From assembly GCA_913055735.1 (NCBI GenBank), contig CAJXKD010000002.1, positions 846,150-910,149 on the forward strand: 64,000 bases of DNA, given 5' to 3'. The translations under genes were made by a program, and so were the position numbers. The notes beneath the pieces were generated by a model that was given only the letters and a program-made list of their open reading frames with translations, searched no databases and had not been told where the DNA came from. Position 1 is the stretch's first letter; every line of letters starts with the position of its first letter. Of this stretch, positions 1-7,824 are shown piece after piece. This DNA comes from an uncultured Rhodospirillales bacterium (lineage in GTDB: Bacteria > Pseudomonadota > Alphaproteobacteria > Rhodospirillales > UBA2165).

Positions 1-257
1 CGGTGATGGGATCGTGCTTGTTGGGTGTCGAGGGCAAGCTGCAGCGCGAAGGCAGCGTCATCCACGTGGTCAGCGACAAGCTCTACGACTTCTCCTACCG
101 GCTGGGGGAACTGATCACCCCCGCATCACCAGAAGAAAGCTCCCACGCTCCCAATGGCCGCGGCGAATTCCGCGCCAAACCGCCCTTCACCGAGCCCCGC
201 GCCATCCTCGGCAAGACCCCGCGCACCGTCCTGCCCGGCTCCCGGGATTTCAAATAA
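1..257 (+). CDS. dnaE2: Error-prone DNA polymerase DnaE2/ImuC, C-terminal end only
   Basis: The frame enters the window open and gives about 84 codons ending in a stop at 255-257. The residues LQREGSVIHVVSDKLYDFS match the usual C-terminal stretch of DnaE2 (ImuC), the DnaE-like catalytic subunit of the damage-inducible translesion polymerase that works with ImuA and ImuB. Everything upstream (PHP and palm domains) lies outside the window, so catalytic residues cannot be checked. The N-terminal codons shown are internal, so the GTG at position 3 should not be read as a start. A DnaE1 origin is less likely, because the GxLQREGxVxHVV motif is characteristic of the DnaE2 branch. Confidence 0.75.
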   Translation, partial: VMGSCLLGVEGKLQREGSVIHVVSDKLYDFSYRLGELITPASPEESSHAPNGRGEFRAKPPFTEPRAILGKTPRTVLPGSRDFK

Positions 258-282
258 CGGTTGAATTTGCGACAGTAATACA

Positions 283-699
283 ATGACAAAGCTCGTGACC
301 CTTGCCACCTTCTATGACGTTAGCGAAGCGCACGTCGTGCGCGGTCTGTTGGAACAGAACGGTATCCCTGCCTTTCTGCCCGACCAGCACTTCCTCGCCG
401 CCGGCTGGCACTTCCTGTTTCCGGCACGGGGCATGCGGCTGTCGGTCTTCGACAGCGACCTCGAAGCCGCCCGTGCTCTGATCGCAGAGAAGGATGAAAA
501 CCTCATGTCGGGCGGCGTCGATACCTGCCCCGAATGCGGGTCCGGCAATGTTTTCCGGGGCGCGTCGGGCATCGCCGCCACCATCGGCGTGTTCCTCGGC
601 ATGTTCGTCGCCGCCAGCACTGCTATCCCGCTGATCCTCAGCACCCGTGGGCGGCTGTGCCGCGCCTGTGGCCATAAATGGACGGTCGATCCCACGTAA
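283..699 (+). CDS. DUF2007 domain protein with membrane-split zinc ribbon
   Basis: This is a 138-residue protein. Residues 1-70 look like DUF2007, a small alpha/beta fold (ATFYDVSEAHVVRGLLEQNG start) often annotated as putative signal-transducing. A cysteine pair CPEC at 82-85 is followed by a hydrophobic helix at about 95-118 and then a second pair CRAC at 126-129. The two halves of a zinc ribbon are therefore separated by one membrane-sized hydrophobic segment. The gene starts 25 bases after dnaE2. Domain identity is by pattern, and the function is unknown. The cysteine-helix-cysteine arrangement could be a hairpin-like membrane anchor or simply a hydrophobic core insertion. Confidence 0.75.
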   Translation: MTKLVTLATFYDVSEAHVVRGLLEQNGIPAFLPDQHFLAAGWHFLFPARGMRLSVFDSDLEAARALIAEKDENLMSGGVDTCPECGSGNVFRGASGIAATIGVFLGMFVAASTAIPLILSTRGRLCRACGHKWTVDPT

Positions 700-765
700 T
701 TCCGATGGACACCCCCGCCCCCGTGGCCTAGTGCTTAGTTGAACAACAAAAGCTAGGTCCCGCGC

Positions 766-2103
766 TTGTCCGATACCGACGGTTTCGACACCCCCGATTA
801 TTCAAACCATCCGATCCTGAAACGCCCCGGGTTCGCCGCCTTCCGGCACCGCGACTACCGGCTTTATTTCATCTCGCGCGCAACGGCGGTTTTTGCCGTC
901 GATCTGACGAGCGCGACGCTGTTCTTCCAGCTATGGCGGATTACCGGCAATCCCCTCGTCTATTCGGCGGGTGGTCTGCTCATGTTTATCCCGATGCTGG
1001 CGCTTTTTCCGATTTGCGGCCTAGCCGCCGACAAATTCCCCCGCACCCGCATCATGTTCGGATGTGCAAATTTGCAACTCATTTGCCTGGCGGGATTGAT
1101 CTATCTGACCAACATCAACGCGGCCTTCCCATGGTTCATTCCGATAATTCTCGGATTGGCGGTCGCGCGCGCTTTCCAAATGCCGGCCCAACAGGCCATC
1201 GTGCCCGTGCTCGTACCGGCCAAACACCTCGCCAATGCCATCGCCTGGCAATCGACAGGATTTCAGACCGCGCGGGTCATTGGCTGGGGAACCTCGGGAT
1301 TCCTAATGGCGGCCGGGGAAGCCCTTGGGATGTTCGAACAAATCGCCTACATGACCGCGTTCGGCATCCTCGTCGTCACCGCTATCGTGACGTATCTGAT
1401 CAAAGCCAAGGCGCAGATCATCAGCAAGGATCCGTTTAACTTTACCACCGTTTCGGCTGGTATCCGGTTCTCGTTTACTAGGCCGGTTATCCTTGGCTCC
1501 ATCGGACTCGATCTCTTCTCCGTTTTACTCGGCAGCGCCAAGGCCTTGATGCCAATTTTCGTTACCGACGTGCTGTTTATCGAAAAGATATATTACGGAT
1601 TCCTGCAAGGCTCATTAGTCACCGGCTCACTCCTATGTATGCTCGCGCTTACCCAATCGCCCATCCGGCGATTGGCGGGCAAAAAACTCTTTGCGGCAGT
1701 TGTTATCTTCGGTCTCGGAACGATCATATTCGGGCTATCGACAAATTTTTGGATTTCGATGGCTGCACTATTCCTGGTGGGTGCGGGAGACTCGGTGTCA
1801 ATCTTTGTCCGCAACAGCATCCTCCAACCGATTACGCCGGACGATATGCGAGGCCGGGTGAATGCCGTCAATTCGCTGTTTATCAACGCCTCCAATGAGA
1901 TGGGTGACGCCGAATCCGGTGCCGTCGCCTATCTGTTTGGACCGGTAGGGGCTGTGGTCATCGGCGGTGTCGGCACGATCGTCGTCGCGCTGTCCTTCGT
2001 CAAAATCTTCCCGCAGCTGTGGAACGTCGACAGCCTTGATCCCGACGACCTTGTCGCCAAATACAGAGACGTCTCCCCCAAGCCATCAGCAGCCCAAACC
2101 TGA
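766..2103 (+). CDS. MFS transporter (EntS/MFS_3-like)
   Basis: The protein has 445 residues and about 10-12 hydrophobic segments across its length. The N-terminal RHRDYRLYFISR resembles the amphipathic start of the MFS_3 (enterobactin-exporter EntS-like) family, and PDDMRGRVNAVNSLF in the second half is the conserved loop of that family. Start is TTG at 766. No ATG lies near the N-terminal FRHRDYRLY block, so the TTG is the best available choice. Substrate cannot be told from sequence. It lies upstream of, and in the same direction as, the Nudix gene at 2117 with only 13 bases between them, so co-transcription is likely. Confidence 0.8.
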   Translation: MSDTDGFDTPDYSNHPILKRPGFAAFRHRDYRLYFISRATAVFAVDLTSATLFFQLWRITGNPLVYSAGGLLMFIPMLALFPICGLAADKFPRTRIMFGCANLQLICLAGLIYLTNINAAFPWFIPIILGLAVARAFQMPAQQAIVPVLVPAKHLANAIAWQSTGFQTARVIGWGTSGFLMAAGEALGMFEQIAYMTAFGILVVTAIVTYLIKAKAQIISKDPFNFTTVSAGIRFSFTRPVILGSIGLDLFSVLLGSAKALMPIFVTDVLFIEKIYYGFLQGSLVTGSLLCMLALTQSPIRRLAGKKLFAAVVIFGLGTIIFGLSTNFWISMAALFLVGAGDSVSIFVRNSILQPITPDDMRGRVNAVNSLFINASNEMGDAESGAVAYLFGPVGAVVIGGVGTIVVALSFVKIFPQLWNVDSLDPDDLVAKYRDVSPKPSAAQT

Positions 2104-2116
2104 CGGGAGCGCGCCG

Positions 2117-2620
2117 ATGCCAAACGACCCGAAAATCGACGATCATGGCGGCGGTTATATCGGCCGTATCCGCAAACATGTCGGACGGCAGCTCCTGCAT
2201 GTGCCGGGCGCTGTCATGGTGATCGAAAACGAAGACGGCGCGCTGCTTCTTCAGAAACGTTCGGACTTCGGCCTCTGGGGATTTCCCGGCGGTGGGCCGG
2301 AAGACGGCGAAGATGCCGCGCAGCAGGCCATCCGCGAAACCCGGGAAGAAACCGGCCTGATCGCCCGCGACCCCAAGGCGTTCGGCTTCGCATCCAATCC
2401 CGACTATCAGGAATTCCGCTACCCCAATGGCGATCACTGCCATTACCACGACATCCTGATGTATACGACCGCGTACGAAGGCGAATTGACCCTCAACGAG
2501 GAGAGCCTGGAGTTGCGATGGTTCCAGCCGGACGACGTCCCCGAGATGACAATCCCGGCGCGGAAGATGCTCGACGCATATTTGCGGTTCAAGGAAACGG
2601 GCGAGTTCCAGCTCATCTGA
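2117..2620 (+). CDS. Nudix hydrolase
   Basis: The protein has 167 residues. A full Nudix box begins at G59 with E65, then REtrEETGL at about 73-81, fitting GX5EX7REUXEEXGU with T at the hydrophobic position. It is preceded by VPGAVMVIENEDGALLLQKRS, the usual first strands. Start is the ATG at 2117 with GGGAG eight bases upstream; longer in-frame starts would run back into the MFS gene. Nudix enzymes cleave nucleoside diphosphates linked to another moiety. The substrate here is undetermined, and mutT-like sanitising or ADP-sugar hydrolysis are both possible. Confidence 0.85.
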   Translation: MPNDPKIDDHGGGYIGRIRKHVGRQLLHVPGAVMVIENEDGALLLQKRSDFGLWGFPGGGPEDGEDAAQQAIRETREETGLIARDPKAFGFASNPDYQEFRYPNGDHCHYHDILMYTTAYEGELTLNEESLELRWFQPDDVPEMTIPARKMLDAYLRFKETGEFQLI

Positions 2621-2626
2621 GCGCTT

Positions 2627-2698
2627 TTAAACGAGGCTGGTATCGATCTTGATTTCCGAATGCAGGGTGCGATGCACGGGGCACTTATCGGCTATCCG
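2627..2698 (-). pseudogene. Remnant of an OsmC-family gene (last ~22 codons)
   Basis: Reading the minus strand from 2698 to the TAA at 2627-2629 gives IADKCPVHRTLHSEIKID and a few more residues. The KCPVHRTL motif carries the second redox cysteine region of OsmC/YhfA-type peroxide-reducing proteins and sits at the C-terminal end of that family. Nothing OsmC-like precedes it, because the sequence further upstream is the cyclase gene in another frame. The cyclase stop codon (2685-2687) lies inside this remnant. The rest of osmC was therefore lost and its 3' end now follows the cyclase. Confidence 0.7.
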
Positions 2699-3908
2699 CC
2701 TCGGTAAAGATTTCAATGTCATGACCCACACCGCGCAACGCGTATTTGCCGAGTGACCTCCAGTCGCCAGAGAGATGGGCGACGACGTTTTCGGAGACGA
2801 TGAATGGTACGCCGAGCGTTTTGGTCTGGTTTTCAATGCGAGCGGCCTCGTTCGCTGCCGCACCGACAACGGTAAATTCGATCCGGCCTTCCGTGCCGAT
2901 ATTGCCGTACATCACGTCGCCGAGATGCAGGCCGATTCCAAACCCGAGCGGCGATTTGCCACCCTTTTCCCGATCCCGGTTGAGGACTTCCATGCGTTCG
3001 ACCGCGTCGTGTGCCGCCTCGACGGCGCGCCGGCAGGCCTCGTCGATGGAGAAGCCGTCGTCGGACACCGGAAAAATGGCCAGAACCGCGTCACCGATGA
3101 AGCGCAACACCTCGCCGCCGTGATCGAGAACCGCACCGCCCATGGCTTCGAAATAACCGTTCAACAATTCGAGAAATTCCCAACGTGACATGGAATCGGC
3201 AAGCGGTGTCGAGTTGCGCAGATCGCAAAACCAGACGACAGCGTGAATTTCCTGACCATCGCCGCGCTTGATCTGACCGTGTAGAACTTTCTCCCCGGAG
3301 CGCGCGCCGAGATAGGCATCCAGAAGATTCCGCGCCGTGCGGCGGTGCGCGAAAATCTCGGCGATGCGGGCCAACGGAGGCCGCACCTTGTGCAGCTCCT
3401 CGATTTCCACGTCGGTAAATCCGCCTTCTTGATCGGTCGACCAGCTTACCGCGTGAACCTCGCCGTTGGTGAAGTCGAGGGGCATGGCGATGTAGTCGGT
3501 AACACCCTGATCACGCAGTTCATCGAGAATCAGGAAATCGTCTGGACACTCCGGATCACACAATCTGCGGCGTATCTCGACCCCATCCTTAAATACCCGG
3601 ATCAGGGGATTGTGCTGAAACTCATCCGTATCGATCACACCATAAGGCGCTTCGGCGACAGTGACTTCCTCGGCGCCGCGCCGCCAGAAGAACCCTCGCC
3701 CCATGATATTCGGATGGAGGGTGGTTACGAAAACCGCGCCACGGCAAATCGGCAGGTGGCCGTCAACCAACAGCGTGCAGAGTTTGAACAGAACATCCTG
3801 TGGCAGTGGCGCGCCCTTTGCGCCATTGACCAGCCACTCGACCGCCGGTCCAGCGTCGGCACTCTTGTCCCTGATCGACCGCGTGTTCATGATCGCCTTA
3901 TTCTTCAT
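2685..3908 (-). CDS. Class III adenylate/guanylate cyclase
   Basis: The protein is 407 residues with the chosen start. The C-terminal half is a class III cyclase domain: VVWFCDLRNSTPLAD carries the first metal-binding aspartate, LRFIGDAVLAIFP the second, and GLHLGDVMYGNIG with FTVVGAAANEAARIE complete the core. The first ~200 residues are an unassigned, probably sensory, region that I do not recognise. An in-frame start at 3995 exists but would leave only 5 bases to the divergent Nudix start at 4001, so I prefer the ATG at 3908, which leaves a 92-base divergent promoter region. The stop codon falls inside an osmC remnant, so the C-terminus may have been trimmed or altered by a rearrangement. 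Confidence 0.85.
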   Translation of the reverse strand: MKNKAIMNTRSIRDKSADAGPAVEWLVNGAKGAPLPQDVLFKLCTLLVDGHLPICRGAVFVTTLHPNIMGRGFFWRRGAEEVTVAEAPYGVIDTDEFQHNPLIRVFKDGVEIRRRLCDPECPDDFLILDELRDQGVTDYIAMPLDFTNGEVHAVSWSTDQEGGFTDVEIEELHKVRPPLARIAEIFAHRRTARNLLDAYLGARSGEKVLHGQIKRGDGQEIHAVVWFCDLRNSTPLADSMSRWEFLELLNGYFEAMGGAVLDHGGEVLRFIGDAVLAIFPVSDDGFSIDEACRRAVEAAHDAVERMEVLNRDREKGGKSPLGFGIGLHLGDVMYGNIGTEGRIEFTVVGAAANEAARIENQTKTLGVPFIVSENVVAHLSGDWRSLGKYALRGVGHDIEIFTEADSR

Positions 3909-4000
3909 CAATGGTGCCGCGTCACAAAGTCGCAATACCGTGAACGGCGAATCTTCGGTAGGTTGAGAGCTGCAGTCCATAGAAGCCAAAGGCACGTTCC

Positions 4001-4618
4001 ATGACCGACGACGATGTTGAAATCATCGGGAAAACCACCGGCTATGACGGCTATTGCCGGGTCGACATCTACAAGCTGCGGCACCGCGTCTTCGACCAGG
4101 GATGGAGCGACGTCATGTCGCGCGAGGTCGTGGAGCGGGGTCATGCCGTCGGCGTCCTGCCCTATGATCCTGTGCGCGACGAACTGGTGCTGATCGAGCA
4201 GTTCCGGATCGGCGCCTATGCCGCCCACGACTACCCGACTTGGCAGATCGAATGCGTCGCCGGCATGATCGAACATGGCCAAACGCCGGAGGAGGTCGCC
4301 CGCCGCGAGATCGTCGAGGAAGCAGGCGTCCCGGCCCTGGATATCGTGCCCATGATCCGCTATCTGAGCAGCCCCGGCGCCATCTCCGAATCCCTGGAAC
4401 TCTTCGCCGCCCGGGTCGATGCCAACGGCGTCGGCGGCATCCATGGTCTCGCCCATGAGCATGAATTCATGCGCGTCTTCACCCTGCGCCCGGAAGACGC
4501 GTTCGCGCAATTGGAACGGGGCGAGATCACCAACGGCATGACCGTCATCGCGCTGCAATGGCTGCAATTGCACCTGGACAAGCTACGGGCGGATTGGACC
4601 GCCCAATCGACGGACTAG
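4001..4618 (+). CDS. nudF: Nudix hydrolase, ADP-ribose pyrophosphatase type
   Basis: The protein has 205 residues. VVERGHAVGVLPYDPVRDELVLIEQFRIGAY and the downstream box GMIEHGQTPEEVARREIVEEAGV match the ADP-ribose diphosphatase (NudF/TrgB) group, which splits ADP-ribose into AMP and ribose 5-phosphate. In the Nudix box the first glutamate of GX5E is a glutamine here, while the catalytic REIVEEAG helix is intact. ATG at 4001 is divergent from the cyclase gene. Assignment to ADP-ribose specificity rests on the QFRIGAY motif and overall length. Activity is likely but untested. Confidence 0.85.
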   Translation: MTDDDVEIIGKTTGYDGYCRVDIYKLRHRVFDQGWSDVMSREVVERGHAVGVLPYDPVRDELVLIEQFRIGAYAAHDYPTWQIECVAGMIEHGQTPEEVARREIVEEAGVPALDIVPMIRYLSSPGAISESLELFAARVDANGVGGIHGLAHEHEFMRVFTLRPEDAFAQLERGEITNGMTVIALQWLQLHLDKLRADWTAQSTD

Positions 4619-4724
4619 ACGCCAAGTTGATGAGCGGCCGTGCTTGATCGCCCTTGTCGGCGCGGCTAGTCTGCCGAAAATGCGTAAAACCCAATAATCT
4701 GCAGAAAACACTAGCAAACGAGTG

Positions 4725-5729
4725 ATGGCTATGGACGTCCGCGACGGCTTTCTTGAAACAATCGGCAACACGCCCCTGATTAAGCTCCGCGAAGTATCGG
4801 AAGCAACGGGCTGCGATATTTACGGCAAAGCCGAGTTTCTCAATCCTGGCGGATCGGTGAAGGACCGCGCCGCGCTCTACATCGTCCGTGACGCGGAAAA
4901 AAAAGGCCTGCTCAAGCCGGGCGGCATCATCGTCGAAGGGACGGCGGGCAATACGGGCATCGGTCTCGCCCTGGTCGGCGATGCCAGCAACTACCGCACC
5001 ATCATTGTCATCCCCGAAACCCAAACCCAGGAAAAGAAGGATATGCTGCGGCTCGCGGGCGCTGATCTGCGCGAAGTGCCGGCCGTGCCCTATTCCGACC
5101 CCGGCAACTACGTTCATGTATCTGAGCGCATCGCCAAGGAAATGGCGGACAAGCATCCGCATGGCGCCATCTGGGCCAACCAGTTCGACAACACCGCCAA
5201 CCGGGATGCGCACGTTTACGGCACCGGGCCCGAAATCTGGGACCAGTTGGACGGCAAGGTCGACGGTTTCACCTGCTCGGTGGGCACGGGTGGCACCTTG
5301 GCCGGCGTCGCCATCGCGCTCAAGGAACGCAATAAGGACGTGCGCATTATGCTGTCCGATCCCATGGGGTCCGCGCTCTATGAGTATTACGAGCACGGAA
5401 AATTGAAGTCCGAGGGCTCTTCCATCACCGAAGGCATCGGCCAGGGCCGAATCACCGCCAACCTGGAAGGCGCGCCCATCGACGGTGCCTATCAGATTCC
5501 CGACGAAGAAGCGCTGCCTTACCTGTTCGACCTGTTGAAGTACGAGGGGCTGTGCATGGGCACGTCCACCGGCATCAACGTCGCCGGCGCAGTGCGTCTC
5601 GCCAAGGAACTGGGCCCCGGCCATTCGATCGTCACAGTCCTATGCGATTACGGCACCCGCTATCAAAGCAAACTGTTCAACGTCGAGTTTCTTAAATCCA
5701 AGGGCCTGCCCTATCCGGACTGGCTCTGA
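4725..5729 (+). CDS. cysK: Cysteine synthase A (O-acetylserine sulfhydrylase)
   Basis: The protein has 334 residues and makes L-cysteine from O-acetylserine and sulfide in the cytoplasm. The PLP lysine lies in NPGGSVKDRA (K46), the asparagine loop is EGTAGNTGIGLA, and the phosphate-binding loop is SVGTGGTLAG. All three are hallmarks of the fold-type II beta-family synthases. GTG at 4722 and ATGs at 4725 and 4731 are possible starts, and I chose 4725. It opens a same-strand run with a sulfurtransferase and two cystathionine beta-lyase-like genes, which fits a sulfur amino acid operon. Cystathionine beta-synthase is the main alternative, but its C-terminal CBS domains are absent. Confidence 0.9.
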   Translation: MAMDVRDGFLETIGNTPLIKLREVSEATGCDIYGKAEFLNPGGSVKDRAALYIVRDAEKKGLLKPGGIIVEGTAGNTGIGLALVGDASNYRTIIVIPETQTQEKKDMLRLAGADLREVPAVPYSDPGNYVHVSERIAKEMADKHPHGAIWANQFDNTANRDAHVYGTGPEIWDQLDGKVDGFTCSVGTGGTLAGVAIALKERNKDVRIMLSDPMGSALYEYYEHGKLKSEGSSITEGIGQGRITANLEGAPIDGAYQIPDEEALPYLFDLLKYEGLCMGTSTGINVAGAVRLAKELGPGHSIVTVLCDYGTRYQSKLFNVEFLKSKGLPYPDWL

Positions 5730-5754
5730 TCTAACCAGACCGGGAGGCACCTCC

Positions 5755-6612
5755 ATGACCTATGCGAACCCCGATGCGTTGGTTTCGACGGATTGGCTGG
5801 CGGACCATTTGTCCGATCCAGGCGTCGCCGTTGTCGACGCAAGCTGGCACCTGCCGACGGTCGGCCGCGACGGCCGCGCCGAATACGCCGAGAAGCACAT
5901 TCCGGGCGCCGTCTATTTCGATATCGATGAAATCAAGGACGCCGACAATCCGCTTCCCCACATGGTGCCGAGCGCCGAGGTTTTCGCCCAGCACATCTCC
6001 AAACTTGGAATCCGCAACGACCAAAAAATCGTCTGCTATGACTGCAACGGCGGCCCCGGCGCCTCCATGCGCGCCTGGTGGATGTTCCGCCTGTTCGGTC
6101 ACAACAATGCCGCCGTGCTCAACGGCGGCTCGAAGAAATGGGAGGCCGAGGGCAAACCCATGGAGGGTGGCATTCCGACGCCCGCCGCAACCGATTTCAA
6201 AGCAACTTTCCGGCCCGGGTATCTGCGCACGCTCGATCAAGTCCGCAACAATTTGACGTCCCATAGTGAGATCGTCATCGATGCGCGCTCGGCCGGGCGC
6301 TTCGACGGAACCGATCCCGAATTTCGTCCCGGCATCCGTTCGGGACATATTCCGGGCAGCGTCAGCTTCCCCTTCCACCAACTCCTCAACGCCGACGACA
6401 ACAATACGATGAAATCGGCCGACGAGCTCGCCGCCGCCTTCGCGGCAGCCGGCATTGACGGCAACAAGCCCGTCATCTCCAGTTGCGGATCGGGCGTCAG
6501 CGCGGCCGTGGCCTTCCTGGCGCTGCACCTCATCGGTAACGACAAGGCCGCGATCTATGACGGCTCGTGGACCGAATGGGGCGGTCACCCCGATACCCCT
6601 GTCGACTCTTAA
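5755..6612 (+). CDS. sseA: 3-Mercaptopyruvate/thiosulfate sulfurtransferase
   Basis: The protein has 285 residues with two rhodanese domains. The N-terminal inactive-type domain contains VVDASWHLP and HIPGAVYFDIDEI, and the C-terminal catalytic domain carries C244 in SSCGSGVSA. The CGSGV(T/S)A loop points to 3-mercaptopyruvate sulfurtransferase rather than thiosulfate sulfurtransferase, whose loop is usually CRxGxx. It begins 25 bases after cysK with GGGAGG upstream of the ATG. In this setting it would move sulfane sulfur derived from cysteine via mercaptopyruvate. Substrate preference is inferred from the loop only. Confidence 0.88.
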   Translation: MTYANPDALVSTDWLADHLSDPGVAVVDASWHLPTVGRDGRAEYAEKHIPGAVYFDIDEIKDADNPLPHMVPSAEVFAQHISKLGIRNDQKIVCYDCNGGPGASMRAWWMFRLFGHNNAAVLNGGSKKWEAEGKPMEGGIPTPAATDFKATFRPGYLRTLDQVRNNLTSHSEIVIDARSAGRFDGTDPEFRPGIRSGHIPGSVSFPFHQLLNADDNNTMKSADELAAAFAAAGIDGNKPVISSCGSGVSAAVAFLALHLIGNDKAAIYDGSWTEWGGHPDTPVDS

Positions 6613-6628
6613 GCGGACCTCGGGCCGA

Positions 6629-7822
6629 ATGAAGACACACAAACACAAACACCGTCGCGCCGACACACGTATCATCCATACGGGCAGCCATCCGGAAATT
6701 TTTCAGGGCGCGATGAACCCGCCCGTTTATCACGCGTCGACGGTGCTGTTTCCCTCGGTCGCCGAGATGGAAGCCGCCGTCAAACGCCGTTACGACGACA
6801 CGGTCTATTACGGCCTCCACGGCACGCCGACGTCCTTTGCCTTCGAAGAAGCCGTTGCCGATCTGGAAGGCGGGCATCGCAGCGTGTCGCTGTGTTCCGG
6901 CCTCGCCGCCATCACGGCCGCCTTGTTCGCGTTGCTGGAACAGGGCGATCATCTCTTGATGGTCGACACTGCCTATGGCCCGACCCGGTCTTTGTGTAAC
7001 AACCTTCTCAAGAAATGCGGCATCGAGACCACCTATTACGACCCGATGATCGGTGCCGGCATTGCCGAGTTGATCCAGCCCAATACTAAGGTGGTGTTCA
7101 CGGAATCGCCCGGCTCCCTCACCTTCGAGGTGCAGGACATCCCCGCCATCGCCAAAGCCGCGCATGCGGGAGGCGCCAAGGTGCTCCTGGACAACACCTG
7201 GTCGGCCGGGCATTTCTTCAAGCCGTTCGAACATGGCGTCGACGTATCGATCCAGGCAGCGACAAAATACATCGCCGGCCATGCCGATGTAATGATCGGC
7301 ACCATCACCTCGACAGAAGAATTGGCGACGCGGATGAAGCAGACCTCCGTGAACATGGGATACTGCGCCGCGCCTGACGATTGCTATCTATCTTTACGCG
7401 GCATGCGCACCCTGTCGGTGCGGATGGATCGGCATCAGGAGAACGCCCTTGCCCTCGCCCGTTGGTTCAAGGCACGGCCGGAGGTCGCGGCGGTTCTGCA
7501 TCCCGCCTTCGACGATTGTCCCGGTCATGAAATTTGGAAGCGCGATTTCACCGGCGCGTCCGGCCTGTTCGGCGTCATCTTGAAACCGACGTCCAGGGAC
7601 CGCGTTACCGCGATGCTGGACAATATGCGCTATTTCGGATTGGGATTCAGCTGGGGCGGTTTCGAAAGCCTAATGATCCTCGACGATCCCGGCCACATCC
7701 GAACGGCGACGCGATGGCCGCACGACGGACCGTGTCTGCGCGTGCACGCGGGTCAAGAAGACGTCACCGACCTTATTGACGATCTCGATGTCGGGTTCGC
7801 CCGCCTGAACAGCGGAGCCTGA
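6629..7822 (+). CDS. metC: Cystathionine beta-lyase-like PLP enzyme, copy 1
   Basis: The protein has 397 residues and is a gamma-family Cys/Met-metabolism PLP enzyme. NPPVYHASTVLFPS near the N-terminus, the substrate tyrosine region YGLHGTPT, LLDNTWSAG and the PLP lysine K213 in QAATKYIAGHADVM are all present. The MetC branch (beta-lyase making homocysteine from cystathionine) is favoured by NPPVYHASTV and WGGFESL. The in-frame ATG at 6629 lies 16 bases after sseA; longer in-frame starts overlap sseA. The next gene is a close paralogue 2 bases away. Cysteine desulfhydrase or methionine gamma-lyase activity cannot be excluded. Confidence 0.85.
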   Translation: MKTHKHKHRRADTRIIHTGSHPEIFQGAMNPPVYHASTVLFPSVAEMEAAVKRRYDDTVYYGLHGTPTSFAFEEAVADLEGGHRSVSLCSGLAAITAALFALLEQGDHLLMVDTAYGPTRSLCNNLLKKCGIETTYYDPMIGAGIAELIQPNTKVVFTESPGSLTFEVQDIPAIAKAAHAGGAKVLLDNTWSAGHFFKPFEHGVDVSIQAATKYIAGHADVMIGTITSTEELATRMKQTSVNMGYCAAPDDCYLSLRGMRTLSVRMDRHQENALALARWFKARPEVAAVLHPAFDDCPGHEIWKRDFTGASGLFGVILKPTSRDRVTAMLDNMRYFGLGFSWGGFESLMILDDPGHIRTATRWPHDGPCLRVHAGQEDVTDLIDDLDVGFARLNSGA

Positions 7823-7824
7823 AT

